Made by a program: the position numbers and the translations under genes. Below the pieces are notes generated by a model, which was not told where the DNA came from, searched no databases, and was given only the letters and a program-made list of their open reading frames with translations. A DNA stretch of 54,164 bases, taken from assembly GCA_947630825.1 (NCBI GenBank), contig CANRJA010000013.1, positions 1-54,164 on the forward strand, given 5' to 3'. The DNA comes from an uncultured Clostridia bacterium. GTDB taxonomy: Bacteria; Bacillota; Clostridia; Oscillospirales; Ruminococcaceae. This document shows positions 1 through 8,217 of this stretch, piece by piece; positions within the stretch are counted from its first letter, which is position 1, and each line of letters begins with the position of its first letter.

Positions 1-106
1 CTTGAGTTTCTCTCTCAAGAATTACAGGTACTTCTCTTTGTCTTCGTGTTCCATTGTTCAATTTTCAAGATGCTATTGTCGCCTACTCGATTTCTCGTGC
101 GGCAAC
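1..106 (-). other. Probable rRNA operon leader (5' part), running off the left edge
   Basis: Read on the minus strand, this stretch follows a strong promoter. It contains TCTTGAAAATTGAACAATGG (55-70 and onward), which resembles the boxA-like leader sequence found before rRNA genes in Firmicutes. A short inverted repeat, CTTGAGAGAGAAACTCAAG, lies at the very edge (1-19). No coding frame is seen. I infer that a 16S rRNA gene, or another stable RNA gene, begins just outside the window; that gene itself is not visible. Confidence 0.6.
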
Positions 107-112
107 TTTTAA

Positions 113-141
113 ATAATAACACAACAAAAAGTCTTTGTCAA
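113..141 (-). promoter_or_regulatory. Strong sigma-A promoter, probably of an rRNA operon
   Basis: On the minus strand a perfect TTGACA (136-141) is separated by exactly 17 bp from TATTAT (113-118). The DNA upstream (142-180) is a run of A and T tracts like an UP element. A perfect -35 box, 17-bp spacing and A-tracts are typical of stable-RNA promoters, which fits the leader that follows. Confidence 0.75.
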
Positions 142-188
142 GTGTTTTTTTAAATTTTTTTCAAAAAATTTTTGGAAACAAAAAATAA

Positions 189-713
189 TTAAATTTGTAA
201 CTGCTCTATGATAAAATCTAAGTTTTCCTCAATGGATTTTGTTCCATCAATTCGTATGATAGGACATTCTAAAGACTGTATCCATTCTTCAACAGTGTTT
301 TCTGAGCGAGATTTAACAAAATCAAAAAACCTTTCTTCCTGTTCATATAAATCTCCACCTCTTAGAATTCTATTACCGAATTTTTGAAAAGAGCGATTTC
401 TAACTCTCTGCATTCGTATATCCTTTGAAACATCAATTAATATGGCGTATTGAATGAAAGTATATATAGCTTCTCCATAATCCCCTTTTACAGAAGCAAA
501 TACAAAGTTTTTATTTGCATTAATCTCGCTAAGCAGGAGCCTTTCAACTTCTTCACGAGTGCGTGGATTGGAATAAATATAATTTGGGGCTGTCTTTGGA
601 AAATATAAATCTTCAGCATCTATAAAATGAAAGTCTAATTTCTCTGCAAGGGCTTTCCCCAGTGTGCTTTTTCCAGAACCATTTAAACCACATATTATAA
701 TACCTATTCCCAT
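189..713 (-). CDS. Small P-loop nucleoside/shikimate-kinase-like protein
   Basis: A 174-residue single-domain P-loop protein. The Walker A motif GLNGSGKST lies at residues 9-17, followed by an HFIDAEDLYF segment like the second acidic motif of small-molecule and adenylate-type kinases. An arginine-rich stretch (RMQRVRNRSFQKFG, about residues 99-112) would form the lid. It resembles AAA_18/shikimate-kinase-like proteins, but the residues for shikimate binding are not evident, so the substrate is unknown. The start is supported by AGGAG six bases upstream. The gene is preceded by the tandem repeat array, so any promoter lies in or beyond repeats. Confidence 0.7.
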   Translation of the reverse strand: MGIGIIICGLNGSGKSTLGKALAEKLDFHFIDAEDLYFPKTAPNYIYSNPRTREEVERLLLSEINANKNFVFASVKGDYGEAIYTFIQYAILIDVSKDIRMQRVRNRSFQKFGNRILRGGDLYEQEERFFDFVKSRSENTVEEWIQSLECPIIRIDGTKSIEENLDFIIEQLQI

Positions 714-732
714 AAGCTGCTCCTATAACATC

Positions 733-1277
733 TGCCCAAAGACAGCAAAAACCTGCGGCGGCTCGCCAATCATTATAGTCTTTATTTCAACAAAGTAAAG
801 CCTGCCGTTGTGCATACTATGTACATTATACAAACTGCACAAAGGCAGCAGAGCCTGCGGCGGTTCGCCAATCATTATAGTTTTTATTTCATCAAAGTAA
901 AGCCTGCCGTTGTGCATACTATGTACATTATACAAACTGCCCAAAGGCAGCAGAGCCTGCGGCGACTCGCCAATCATTATAGTTTTTATTTCATCAAAGT
1001 AAAGCCTGCCGTTGTGCATACTTGTACATTATACAAACTGCACAAAGGCAGCAGAGCCTGCGGCGGTTCGCCAATCATTATAGTTTTTATTTCATCAAAG
1101 TAAAGCCTGCCGTTGTGCATACTATGTACATTATACAAACTGCCCAAAGGCAGCAGAGCCTGCGGCGACTCGCCAATCATTATAGTTTTTATTTCATCAA
1201 AGTAAAGCCTGCCGTTGTGCATACTTGTACATTATACAAACTGCACAAAGGCAGCAGAGCCTGCGGCGGCTCGCCGC
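733..1277. repeat. Tandem array of about 5.5 copies of a 101-102 bp repeat
   Basis: The block CCTGCCGTTGTGCATAC begins at 801, 903, 1005, 1106 and 1208, giving a period of 102, 102, 101 and 102 bp. A partial unit precedes it. Each unit contains CAAAGGCAGCAGAGCCTGCGG followed by a GGCGGCTCGCC-like core and an AT-rich part. Variants alternate: CACAAAGG with CGGTTCG, then CCCAAAGG with CGACTCG. This indicates a second-order repeat of about 203 bp made by duplication of a dimer. The last unit ends right before the stop codon of the DUF4364 gene. Open frames across it come from the 102-bp period (34 codons) and have no ribosome site. Confidence 0.95.
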
Positions 1278-1862
1278 CTAGTAGCCTGTTAAATCAGGCG
1301 TATACTCCTCGTTCTCAATAACAAAATCTAAAATTTTGCCGTAAAAAGCACTCGGATTTAGCATTACCTTCTTTTTTATATACTCAGCCTGAGTAAGGTC
1401 AGGAGCAAATAAAGTCAAATCCATTAGGTTCGCTCCGCTGTCCTGGCAGAGAAAATGCACCTCTGCTCCCTTTTCAACCTCTTTGACTTCTGCAATAATA
1501 TTGCTATCCTTTAATTTTGCAAAAAACTTCAGCCCCGACGAAATTATCTTGTCTCTAAAGCTCTTTGGAACTATCCCCTTAAATTCGTTCGCCGCCTCAT
1601 ATGCCTCCTGCGACAAAATGTAGTAATTGATTTCATCAACCGCCTCAATCCGCATCATCTTATCTCTTAGCATTTCCTCGACCGTCTCGGCATAGGTAAA
1701 ATAATTTACTATACCGTCAGAAGTCGCTATCTCGGCAAGCTGATTAGGCGTGATTGGTCTGTTTATCTGACGCAAAAAATAACAAATCAGAATCTTTATT
1801 GCATACTTGTCCTGCAAGTTCATCATATTAGGCTGAAGATATTTTTGAAAATTCTTATCCAT
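1278..1862 (-). CDS. DUF4364 family protein
   Basis: A 194-residue soluble protein matching the DUF4364 family, which is common in Clostridia and usually of unknown role. The N-terminal half (DKYAIKILICYFLRQINRPI, ITPNQLAEIA) looks like a winged-helix DNA-binding fold. The C-terminal half is a mixed alpha/beta domain. It is the last gene of the aroB-aroA-aroC run, 43 bp after aroC, with a GGTGA ribosome site before the ATG. Its TAG stop is directly abutted by the tandem repeat array. A transcription-regulator role is inference from the fold only. Confidence 0.8.
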   Translation of the reverse strand: MDKNFQKYLQPNMMNLQDKYAIKILICYFLRQINRPITPNQLAEIATSDGIVNYFTYAETVEEMLRDKMMRIEAVDEINYYILSQEAYEAANEFKGIVPKSFRDKIISSGLKFFAKLKDSNIIAEVKEVEKGAEVHFLCQDSGANLMDLTLFAPDLTQAEYIKKKVMLNPSAFYGKILDFVIENEEYTPDLTGY

Positions 1863-1905
1863 ATAATCACCATGCCCTTTCTTTAAAAGGCATACCTTTC
1901 ATAGA

Positions 1906-2997
1906 CTAAAAGTTAGGATAGTCGAGCATATGCGAAAGCAGTGCAATATTCACTGCCGCTTCAACACACGGAACAGCACGAGGTACAACGCACGGATCGT
2001 GTCTGCCCTTGATTTTTATAGTCTCGTTTGTCAGAGAACTGTAATCCACCGTTTTCTGCGGTTGTGCAATTGAAGGCGTAGGCTTGAATGCAACCCTCAG
2101 CGTCACCGGCATACCCGAAGAAATACCGCCTAAAATACCTCCGTGATTGTTGCTTCTTGTAACAACGTGACCATGCTCGTCAACATAAAACTCATCGTTA
2201 TTTTCACTGCCTAGCATCTTAGCACAGTTGAACCCTACTCCGAACTCGATACCCTTAACAGCGGGAATACCGAAAATCAATGACGCAATGCTGTTTTCTA
2301 AACCCTCAAAGATAGGCGAGCCAATTCCTGCCGGAACATTTATAGAAATACATTCCACAATTCCGCCGACAGAGTCTAAACACTTTCCTGCCTTTTCAAT
2401 GTCTTTTATTATAAGTCTGCCCTGCTTATCATCAAGAGTTGGAAATTCCTTTTCCCTGATTGACTTGATTTCATCTCTTGAAGTGGTAATAGGGTCGAAT
2501 GTTTTATCCTTAATTCCGTGTATTTCTAAAATGTGCGCACCCGTATAAATCCCTCTGCGCTCTAATATCTGACCTGCAACCGCTCCTGCAAAGCACAGAG
2601 GTGCTGTCAGTCTGCCTGAAAAATGTCCGCCGCCCCGTCCGTCGTTAAATCCGCTGTAGCGAACAGCGCCTGTGTAATCAGCGTGTCCGGGACGTGCAAG
2701 CTTAGACAGGTTTGAATAGTCATTCGAGTGCTGGTCTGTGTTCTGAATCAAAGCACATAGGGGCGTTCCCGTTGTTTTATCATTATAAAGCCCCGACATG
2801 ATTTGAGGCATATCCTTCTCACGCCTTTGAGTAGATGTTTTGTTTTTCTTCGGAGCTCGCCTTGCCATAAACGACATAAGAGCGTTCATATCAATATGCT
2901 CGCCTGACGGCAGATTATCAAGAACTACGCCGATAGCCGGTCCGTGGCTCTCCCCGAAAATAGATAAATTGATGTTGTGATTCCAAATTGATGCCAT
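1906..2997 (-). CDS. aroC: Chorismate synthase
   Basis: Catalyses the last step of the shikimate pathway, EPSP to chorismate, using reduced FMN. The 363-residue length is normal. The three family signatures are present: FGESHGPAIGVVLDNLPSG near the N-terminus, SGFNDGRGGGHFSGRLT in the middle, and GRHDPCVVPRAVPCVEA at the C-terminus. The start is preceded by AGGAGG. It lies 28 bp after aroA in the operon aroB-aroA-aroC. It shares a cofactor theme with the FMN-riboswitch transporter at 10.2 kb, though they are not linked in sequence. Confidence 0.97.
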   Translation of the reverse strand: MASIWNHNINLSIFGESHGPAIGVVLDNLPSGEHIDMNALMSFMARRAPKKNKTSTQRREKDMPQIMSGLYNDKTTGTPLCALIQNTDQHSNDYSNLSKLARPGHADYTGAVRYSGFNDGRGGGHFSGRLTAPLCFAGAVAGQILERRGIYTGAHILEIHGIKDKTFDPITTSRDEIKSIREKEFPTLDDKQGRLIIKDIEKAGKCLDSVGGIVECISINVPAGIGSPIFEGLENSIASLIFGIPAVKGIEFGVGFNCAKMLGSENNDEFYVDEHGHVVTRSNNHGGILGGISSGMPVTLRVAFKPTPSIAQPQKTVDYSSLTNETIKIKGRHDPCVVPRAVPCVEAAVNIALLSHMLDYPNF

Positions 2998-3025
2998 TTT
3001 TTGTCCTCCTTAATTCTTACACATT

Positions 3026-4273
3026 CTAGCCTATTGTCTCGACATTACCTCCGAGAGATTTAATAACCTCGAAAAAGTCAGGATAAGATTTTCTTACACA
3101 TTCCGCACCTTTTATTATAAGGTCACCTTTACATTTAACCGACGCTACAGTCATGGCCATTGGTATTCTGTGATCGTTGCAAGAGTCGATCTCACCGCCT
3201 GTCAAGTAATCAACTCCAGTGATTTCAAGCCCGTCCTCAAGTTCTTTAACCTTTCCGCCGACTGCGTTTAAAGCATTTGATATAGCCGACAAGCGGTCGC
3301 TTTCTTTAATTCTCAGCCTTGCGGCGTTTCTTATGTACGACACGCCTTTACAAAAACTTCCCAAAACCGCCAGAATAGGTACAAGATCGGGTATGTCCGA
3401 ACAGTCGATGTCAAAGGGCTTGAGTTCATTTTTATCTGAATTATACACTATTTCATTGCATATTTCAATAATCTTTTTGTCGCCTTGAAAGCTATTATCA
3501 AATAATCCCTCGATATTTATGTCACAGCCCAGACTGTTCGCAACACAGAAAAATGCCGCCTGCGAATAGTCTCCCTCGACCGCCTCATTATGAGGTTTAA
3601 GAGCCTCCACGCCCCTGACTATATAACCGTTCGGAGTTTCCTTGATCTGTGCGCCGAATTTGTTTAAACAATCAATAGTTATATCAACGTACGGTCTTGA
3701 TTCAAGATGCGATGTCAAAATTATTTTGCTCTCGCCCTCTGCAACAGACAAAGCCAGCAAAAGCCCTGTTATAAACTGCGAGGATATATCTCCTGCAATT
3801 TTGTATTCTCCTGCTCTCAGCTTTCCCGAAACAGAAAACGGCATTGTGTTGTTATAGTCAAACTCGACCCCGTTTTTGGTCATCTCGGTAAGGTAAGGCG
3901 TAATAGGTCTCTGCGGAAGCCTTCCCCTGCCCAAAAAGGTCGCATTAACACCAAGAACTGATGCAACAGGTATCAGAAATCTCAGCGTCGAGCCTGACTC
4001 GTTGCAGTCAATTACGGCATTTTCAACAGGCTTTGTAATCCCCTTAACATTTATAGTATATAAACCGCTTTCGTCTTTTGATGAGTTTATCTCTGCTCCC
4101 AAAGCTTTCATAGCCTCGATAGTTGCTATAATATCCTTCGACATATAAATATTTGAAATATCGCTTTCTCCGTCAGCAAGACCTGCCGCAATTATAAGCC
4201 TGTGTGCAACGCTTTTCGACGGAGGTATTCTTACATTACCCTTTAAAATTGACGGTGTGATTTTTATATCCAT
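3026..4273 (-). CDS. aroA: 3-phosphoshikimate 1-carboxyvinyltransferase (EPSP synthase)
   Basis: Joins shikimate 3-phosphate and phosphoenolpyruvate to make EPSP. The protein has 415 residues, slightly short for the family but complete. Visible motifs are PPSKSVAHRLIIAAGLA (residues 17-33), NESGSTLRFLIP (about 90-101), GRGRLPQRPI (about 115-124), KESDRLSAISNAL and DHRIPMAMTVA. These form the two-domain inside-out barrel active site. The ATG is preceded by AGGGG. It sits 24 bp after aroB and 28 bp before aroC, so the three are probably co-transcribed. Confidence 0.97.
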   Translation of the reverse strand: MDIKITPSILKGNVRIPPSKSVAHRLIIAAGLADGESDISNIYMSKDIIATIEAMKALGAEINSSKDESGLYTINVKGITKPVENAVIDCNESGSTLRFLIPVASVLGVNATFLGRGRLPQRPITPYLTEMTKNGVEFDYNNTMPFSVSGKLRAGEYKIAGDISSQFITGLLLALSVAEGESKIILTSHLESRPYVDITIDCLNKFGAQIKETPNGYIVRGVEALKPHNEAVEGDYSQAAFFCVANSLGCDINIEGLFDNSFQGDKKIIEICNEIVYNSDKNELKPFDIDCSDIPDLVPILAVLGSFCKGVSYIRNAARLRIKESDRLSAISNALNAVGGKVKELEDGLEITGVDYLTGGEIDSCNDHRIPMAMTVASVKCKGDLIIKGAECVRKSYPDFFEVIKSLGGNVETIG

Positions 4274-4297
4274 TGTAATTCCCCTTTTAGTTGTAAA

Positions 4298-5410
4298 TCA
4301 CATACTATAAATTATTTTTGCTATATCGTCTTCGGCGATCTCCTTTGCAAAATTACCATCATCAAACTCTTTTATCTTGCCTATCCCGTCCTGAATAACA
4401 AATCTCAGCTTGCCGTCTCTTACCTTTTTATCGGTGTAGAGTTTTTTAACAAGCTTGTCTCTGTCAATATAATCAGGAATAGTAATCGGCAATTCCGCAC
4501 GCTCAAGCAGACTGACAACTCTGCTTTCGTCGTCTTCGCTTGCAAGCCCTAGAGATTTTGCAAGCTTCACCTCAGCAACCAGACCAATAGATACAGCCTC
4601 TCCGTGAAGAAGTCTGTAATCGCTTACCGTTTCGATAGCACGTCCGACCGTATGCCCCAGATTGAGAACCTCTCTTAGACCCGTTTCAAGTTCGTCTTTC
4701 ATAACTACCTGATATTTGATTTCGCAATTTTTCTCAGCAATATGCTCGCAGACTTCGGTTTCACATTCAAATACCTTTTCTATATTCTTTTCTAAAAAGC
4801 CGAAAAATTCGTTATCCGCTAATATAGCGTGCTTAATTGTTTCAGCCAGACCGCTTGAAAGCTCTCTTTTAGGGAGCGTTTTCCACGCGTCTATATCTAT
4901 GTAGATTCTCTCAGGCTGGTTGAAAAGTCCGATAAGATTTGTCGCAAGAGGAGTGTCAACAGCGGTCTTTCCTCCGACAGACGCGTCTGCCGCAGACAAG
5001 AGCGTTGTAGCGTAGTTTATAAAAGGTACTCCCCGACCGAAAGTGCCTGCAATAAAACCTGCTAGATCGGTAACGACCCCTCCGCCAACCGCTATTACAC
5101 AGCAGTCTCTTCGGTAACCTAAACTCAACATCTCGTCCTCGATTTTTGCTTTGGTCTCACGGGTTTTGGATTTCTCTCCCGCAGGAAAAACAAACAAATC
5201 CACTTTCAATCCTGCTTCATTAAGTCTCGCCAAAACATCATCTGCATAAAGACCTTTTACATTGCTATCAGTAATGACGGCATACCTTTTAGCAGTCGAC
5301 ACAAGTCCGTTTTTTAAATCTCTTATAAGCGTGTCTACAAGACTGTGTCCGATTTCTATAAAGTATGAATCGTCAACAACCTTTTTTAGCTCAACATAAA
5401 ACTTTTTCAT
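4298..5410 (-). CDS. aroB: 3-dehydroquinate synthase
   Basis: Converts DAHP to 3-dehydroquinate with NAD and a divalent metal. The 370-residue protein shows the NAD-binding glycine motif AVGGGVVTDLAGFIAGTFGRG, ATTLLSAADASVGGKTAVD, and metal-site segments SSGLAETIKHAIL, NLGHTVGRAIE and LLHGEAVSIG. The second histidine of the usual GHTxGHAIE motif is an arginine here (codon CGT). The metal ligands Glu, His and His appear to be kept. It is the first gene of aroB-aroA-aroC-DUF4364, with AAAGGA upstream of the ATG. The region upstream holds GC-rich repeats. Confidence 0.95.
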   Translation of the reverse strand: MKKFYVELKKVVDDSYFIEIGHSLVDTLIRDLKNGLVSTAKRYAVITDSNVKGLYADDVLARLNEAGLKVDLFVFPAGEKSKTRETKAKIEDEMLSLGYRRDCCVIAVGGGVVTDLAGFIAGTFGRGVPFINYATTLLSAADASVGGKTAVDTPLATNLIGLFNQPERIYIDIDAWKTLPKRELSSGLAETIKHAILADNEFFGFLEKNIEKVFECETEVCEHIAEKNCEIKYQVVMKDELETGLREVLNLGHTVGRAIETVSDYRLLHGEAVSIGLVAEVKLAKSLGLASEDDESRVVSLLERAELPITIPDYIDRDKLVKKLYTDKKVRDGKLRFVIQDGIGKIKEFDDGNFAKEIAEDDIAKIIYSM

Positions 5411-5469
5411 AATGATTATTTCCTTTATTTAAAATCTATTAATCTAAACTATTAAAGAAGTAAAGGCAT

Positions 5470-5656
5470 AAGTATCTCCGGCGGTTCGCCGGTCTTGCCT
5501 ATTACTTCTAGTCTCTAGCTTCTAATCGGTCAATGGCTCCGGCGGCTCGCCAAACACAGCGTTTTATCCTCGCTTACAAATGAAAATCCGCCGTTGTTCA
5601 AATTATAACATTTATCCGACTTTCCAAAGGCGGTAATGACTCCGGCGGCTCGCTGG
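5470..5656. repeat. GC-rich intergenic repeat cluster, three CCGGCGG-TCGCC cores
   Basis: Three CCGGCGG(C/T)TCGC cores lie at about 5478, 5535 and 5641. Between the last two is the sequence CCGCCGTTGTTCAAATTATAA, then CCAAAGGCGG, the same order as in the other repeat copies of this window. The last core ends immediately before the TAG stop codon of pcrA. The orientation relative to the upstream gene is the same as at 1277, 20228, 47711 and 52236. Confidence 0.85.
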
Positions 5657-8014
5657 CTATAGTTTTTTTATCCTTGCGAAATTAGCCATAATTTTCTTTG
5701 TACCCTTTGTATCAAAAGCAATCTCAAGCATCGTATCGTTCGCCATTTTTTTAGCGGTAAGAACCGTACCCTCGCCGAAAATGTTATGTGATACTCTGTT
5801 CCCTACCTCGAAGTTCTGATCCGATGCCGTCCTAGTCTCAGACCTTCTCCTGAAAGCCATATGCTTATTTAGCATATTTGAATCAGAATTTACTTCTCTA
5901 TACTCATGTTCCATACCCGATGGCTGAATCAAGCCCTCGCTCTCCTCATTTAAAAGATCATCAGGAAGTTCCTCAAGAAAACGGGACTTTCTGTTTCTGT
6001 TTGTAACACCGAAAAGTATTCTTTCATTGCTGTGTGTAAGATAAAGCTCTCGCTTTGCCCTTGTTATCGCAACATAAGCTAAACGGCGTTCCTCCTCGAC
6101 TTCCACTTCGCTCTCCATACTTCTCTGTGACGGAAAAATATTTTCCTCCATTCCCACAACAAAAACCGTTGGAAACTCAAGACCCTTTGACGAATGTATA
6201 GTCATCATAACAACATAGTCTCCGTCTTGGTCTAAGTCGTCAACATCGGTAAAGAGCGAGATTTCCTCCAAAAAACCTGATAAGCTGGGTTCTTCCGCTT
6301 CCTCGGAGTATTTTATCATTGTAGACTTTAACTCCTCGATATTTTCAAGACGCATTTCGCCCTCATCGCCTTGAGATTTCAAGAAAGCTCTGTACCCCGA
6401 TACTTCCATAAGCTCGTCTAAAAGTTCCTCTAAAGACACTATTTCAGAAATATCAGTGAGATGCTCAAACATCTGAGCTAAAGGCATTAAAACACTTGCC
6501 TTTCTTGAAAGCGGAACTAAACTTTCGCTCTCTTTCATAACTTCAATTGGTGAAATCCCAAGATCTGAGGTTATCTGCTCTAAAGCATTAACCGTTGCGT
6601 TTCCGATAGAACGCTTAGGCTCGTTGATAATTCTCCTTAATCTAAGAATATCATTGTGGTTATTTACAACCGCCAGATAAGACAATACATCCTTTATTTC
6701 CTTGCGGTCAAAGAACTTCCTGCCTCCGATTATCTTATAAGAAATTCCGCTTTGCACAAACGCCTGCTCAACAGCATTGGATTGTGCGTTCATTCTGTAG
6801 AGAACAGCGTATTCGTTGTACTTTCTGCCCTCTTTTATTCCCGACAGAATAGTGTCAGCAACAAATCTTGCTTCATTTCTTTCGCTGTTTGCGTTATATA
6901 CGTTGACCTTATCGCCGTCGCCCATTGCAGTCCAAAGGTTTTTACCCTTTCTGCCCTTGTTGTTTTTTATAAGCTCATTTGCACAGGTAAGAATATTCTG
7001 CGTAGAACGGTAATTCTGTTCAAGCCTGATAACCGTACAATCATCAAACTGGTGCTCAAATGAAAGAATGTTCTCAATAGTCGCCCCTCTGAATTTATAA
7101 ATGCTCTGGTCGTCGTCACCAACAACACAAAGGTTTTTATACTTAGAAGAAAGCATTGATACAAGACGGTACTGAACCATATTTGTATCCTGATACTCGT
7201 CTACAAGTATGTATTTATACAAATTTTGATAATGGTCTAAAACATCAGGATTTTCTTCAAACAACTTTACCGTATGGCAGATGATGTCGTCAAAGTCCAT
7301 TGCATTAGACGATAACAGCTTGTGCTGGTACAGCTTATACAGCTTGGCGATAGTCGACTTTCTATAATCCGCCTGATTCTGATTTTCATATTCCAAAGGA
7401 GTTATCATCATATCCTTTTGCCGTGATATTTCCGACAAAACAACCCTCGGCGGAAACATTTTATCAGAAATATCCAGTTCCTGCAGGCAGGACTTCATAA
7501 CCCTTTGGGAATCGTCGCTGTCGTATATCGTAAATTCACTTGTAAAACCTATTTTATCACACTCGCGTCTTAAAATCCTAACGCACGCCGAGTGAAACGT
7601 AGCCGCAGTAAGACCGTCTCCTGCCTCGCCCAGCATATTGGATATACGTTCCTTTAATTCTCCTGCCGCCTTGTTTGTAAAAGTAATGGCAAGAATATTC
7701 CACGGCTTTATTGTATTTACCGATACTATTTTCTTTAGCCTTTGGCTGTCGGTTTCCAAACCGTCTGCATAGCGCTTTAAAAACTCTGCGTCTTCATCTG
7801 TAAACAAGGTTTCATTGCTGTTATATGCGTTGCCGAAATATATCATATTTGCTATTCGGTTTACTAAAACAGTAGTCTTGCCGCTTCCTGCTCCGGCTAA
7901 AATCAAAACAGGTCCTCTTATTTTAAAAATCGCCTTCCTCTGCTCGGGATTCATCTTCTCAAAATATTTTTCCAAAGCACTTCTTTTAAGACTTATGTAT
8001 TTATCATTGCTCAT
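5657..8014 (-). CDS. pcrA: ATP-dependent DNA helicase, UvrD/PcrA type
   Basis: An SF1A 3'-5' DNA helicase for repair and for clearing RecA or conflicts. It has 785 residues. Walker A is AGAGSGKTT (residues 40-48). Other motifs are NILAITFTNKAAGELKERI (motif Ia region), VDEYQDTN (Walker B), VVGDDDQSIYKFRGA (motif III), LEQNYRSTQNIL (motif IV), TIHSSKGLEFPTVFVVGMEE (motif V) and RRLAYVAITRAKREL (motif VI). The C-terminus (about 740-785, VGNRVSHNIFGEGTV) is the tudor-like domain that binds RNA polymerase in PcrA. The start has AGGAGG upstream. It is apparently transcribed alone and its stop abuts a repeat. Confidence 0.96.
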   Translation of the reverse strand: MSNDKYISLKRSALEKYFEKMNPEQRKAIFKIRGPVLILAGAGSGKTTVLVNRIANMIYFGNAYNSNETLFTDEDAEFLKRYADGLETDSQRLKKIVSVNTIKPWNILAITFTNKAAGELKERISNMLGEAGDGLTAATFHSACVRILRRECDKIGFTSEFTIYDSDDSQRVMKSCLQELDISDKMFPPRVVLSEISRQKDMMITPLEYENQNQADYRKSTIAKLYKLYQHKLLSSNAMDFDDIICHTVKLFEENPDVLDHYQNLYKYILVDEYQDTNMVQYRLVSMLSSKYKNLCVVGDDDQSIYKFRGATIENILSFEHQFDDCTVIRLEQNYRSTQNILTCANELIKNNKGRKGKNLWTAMGDGDKVNVYNANSERNEARFVADTILSGIKEGRKYNEYAVLYRMNAQSNAVEQAFVQSGISYKIIGGRKFFDRKEIKDVLSYLAVVNNHNDILRLRRIINEPKRSIGNATVNALEQITSDLGISPIEVMKESESLVPLSRKASVLMPLAQMFEHLTDISEIVSLEELLDELMEVSGYRAFLKSQGDEGEMRLENIEELKSTMIKYSEEAEEPSLSGFLEEISLFTDVDDLDQDGDYVVMMTIHSSKGLEFPTVFVVGMEENIFPSQRSMESEVEVEEERRLAYVAITRAKRELYLTHSNERILFGVTNRNRKSRFLEELPDDLLNEESEGLIQPSGMEHEYREVNSDSNMLNKHMAFRRRSETRTASDQNFEVGNRVSHNIFGEGTVLTAKKMANDTMLEIAFDTKGTKKIMANFARIKKL

Positions 8015-8074
8015 TGAGCTTTTTTACCTCCTGAATTTATATACAAAAACAAGTTTATAATGCAATATAACGCT

Positions 8075-8103
8075 ATTATAACACACATTAAAGTAATTTT
8101 AAA
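8075..8103 (-). promoter_or_regulatory. Candidate pcrA promoter with extended -10
   Basis: On the minus strand TGTTATAAT gives a TGn-extended -10 (TATAAT at 8075-8080) about 60 bp before the pcrA start. The -35 region is an AT-rich TTTAAA-like sequence only. The call depends mainly on the -10 element. Confidence 0.5.
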
Positions 8104-8217
8104 GGTTTTTAAATCTAAATTAAGAAAATAATTCTTCAAAACTATAGATTTTTCATAACCGTTGTTGTATAATTTAATTGACGTATTTGTTTTCATTAGT
8201 ATCACGGAGGAATTGCA

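Noticed and set aside
733-1277. CRISPR array
   Set aside because: Units are 102 bp, directly joined and nearly identical along their full length. There are no unique spacers and no cas genes.
723-1321. Open reading frames on both strands of 78-99 codons with repeated 34-residue units
   Set aside because: They result from the 102-bp tandem repeat, which is a multiple of three. They lack ribosome sites and are open on both strands, so a coding role is not supported.
8011-8205. 64-codon minus-strand frame between pcrA and the permease gene
   Set aside because: It covers the pcrA promoter and has no ribosome site. Its residues are typical of translated AT-rich intergenic DNA.
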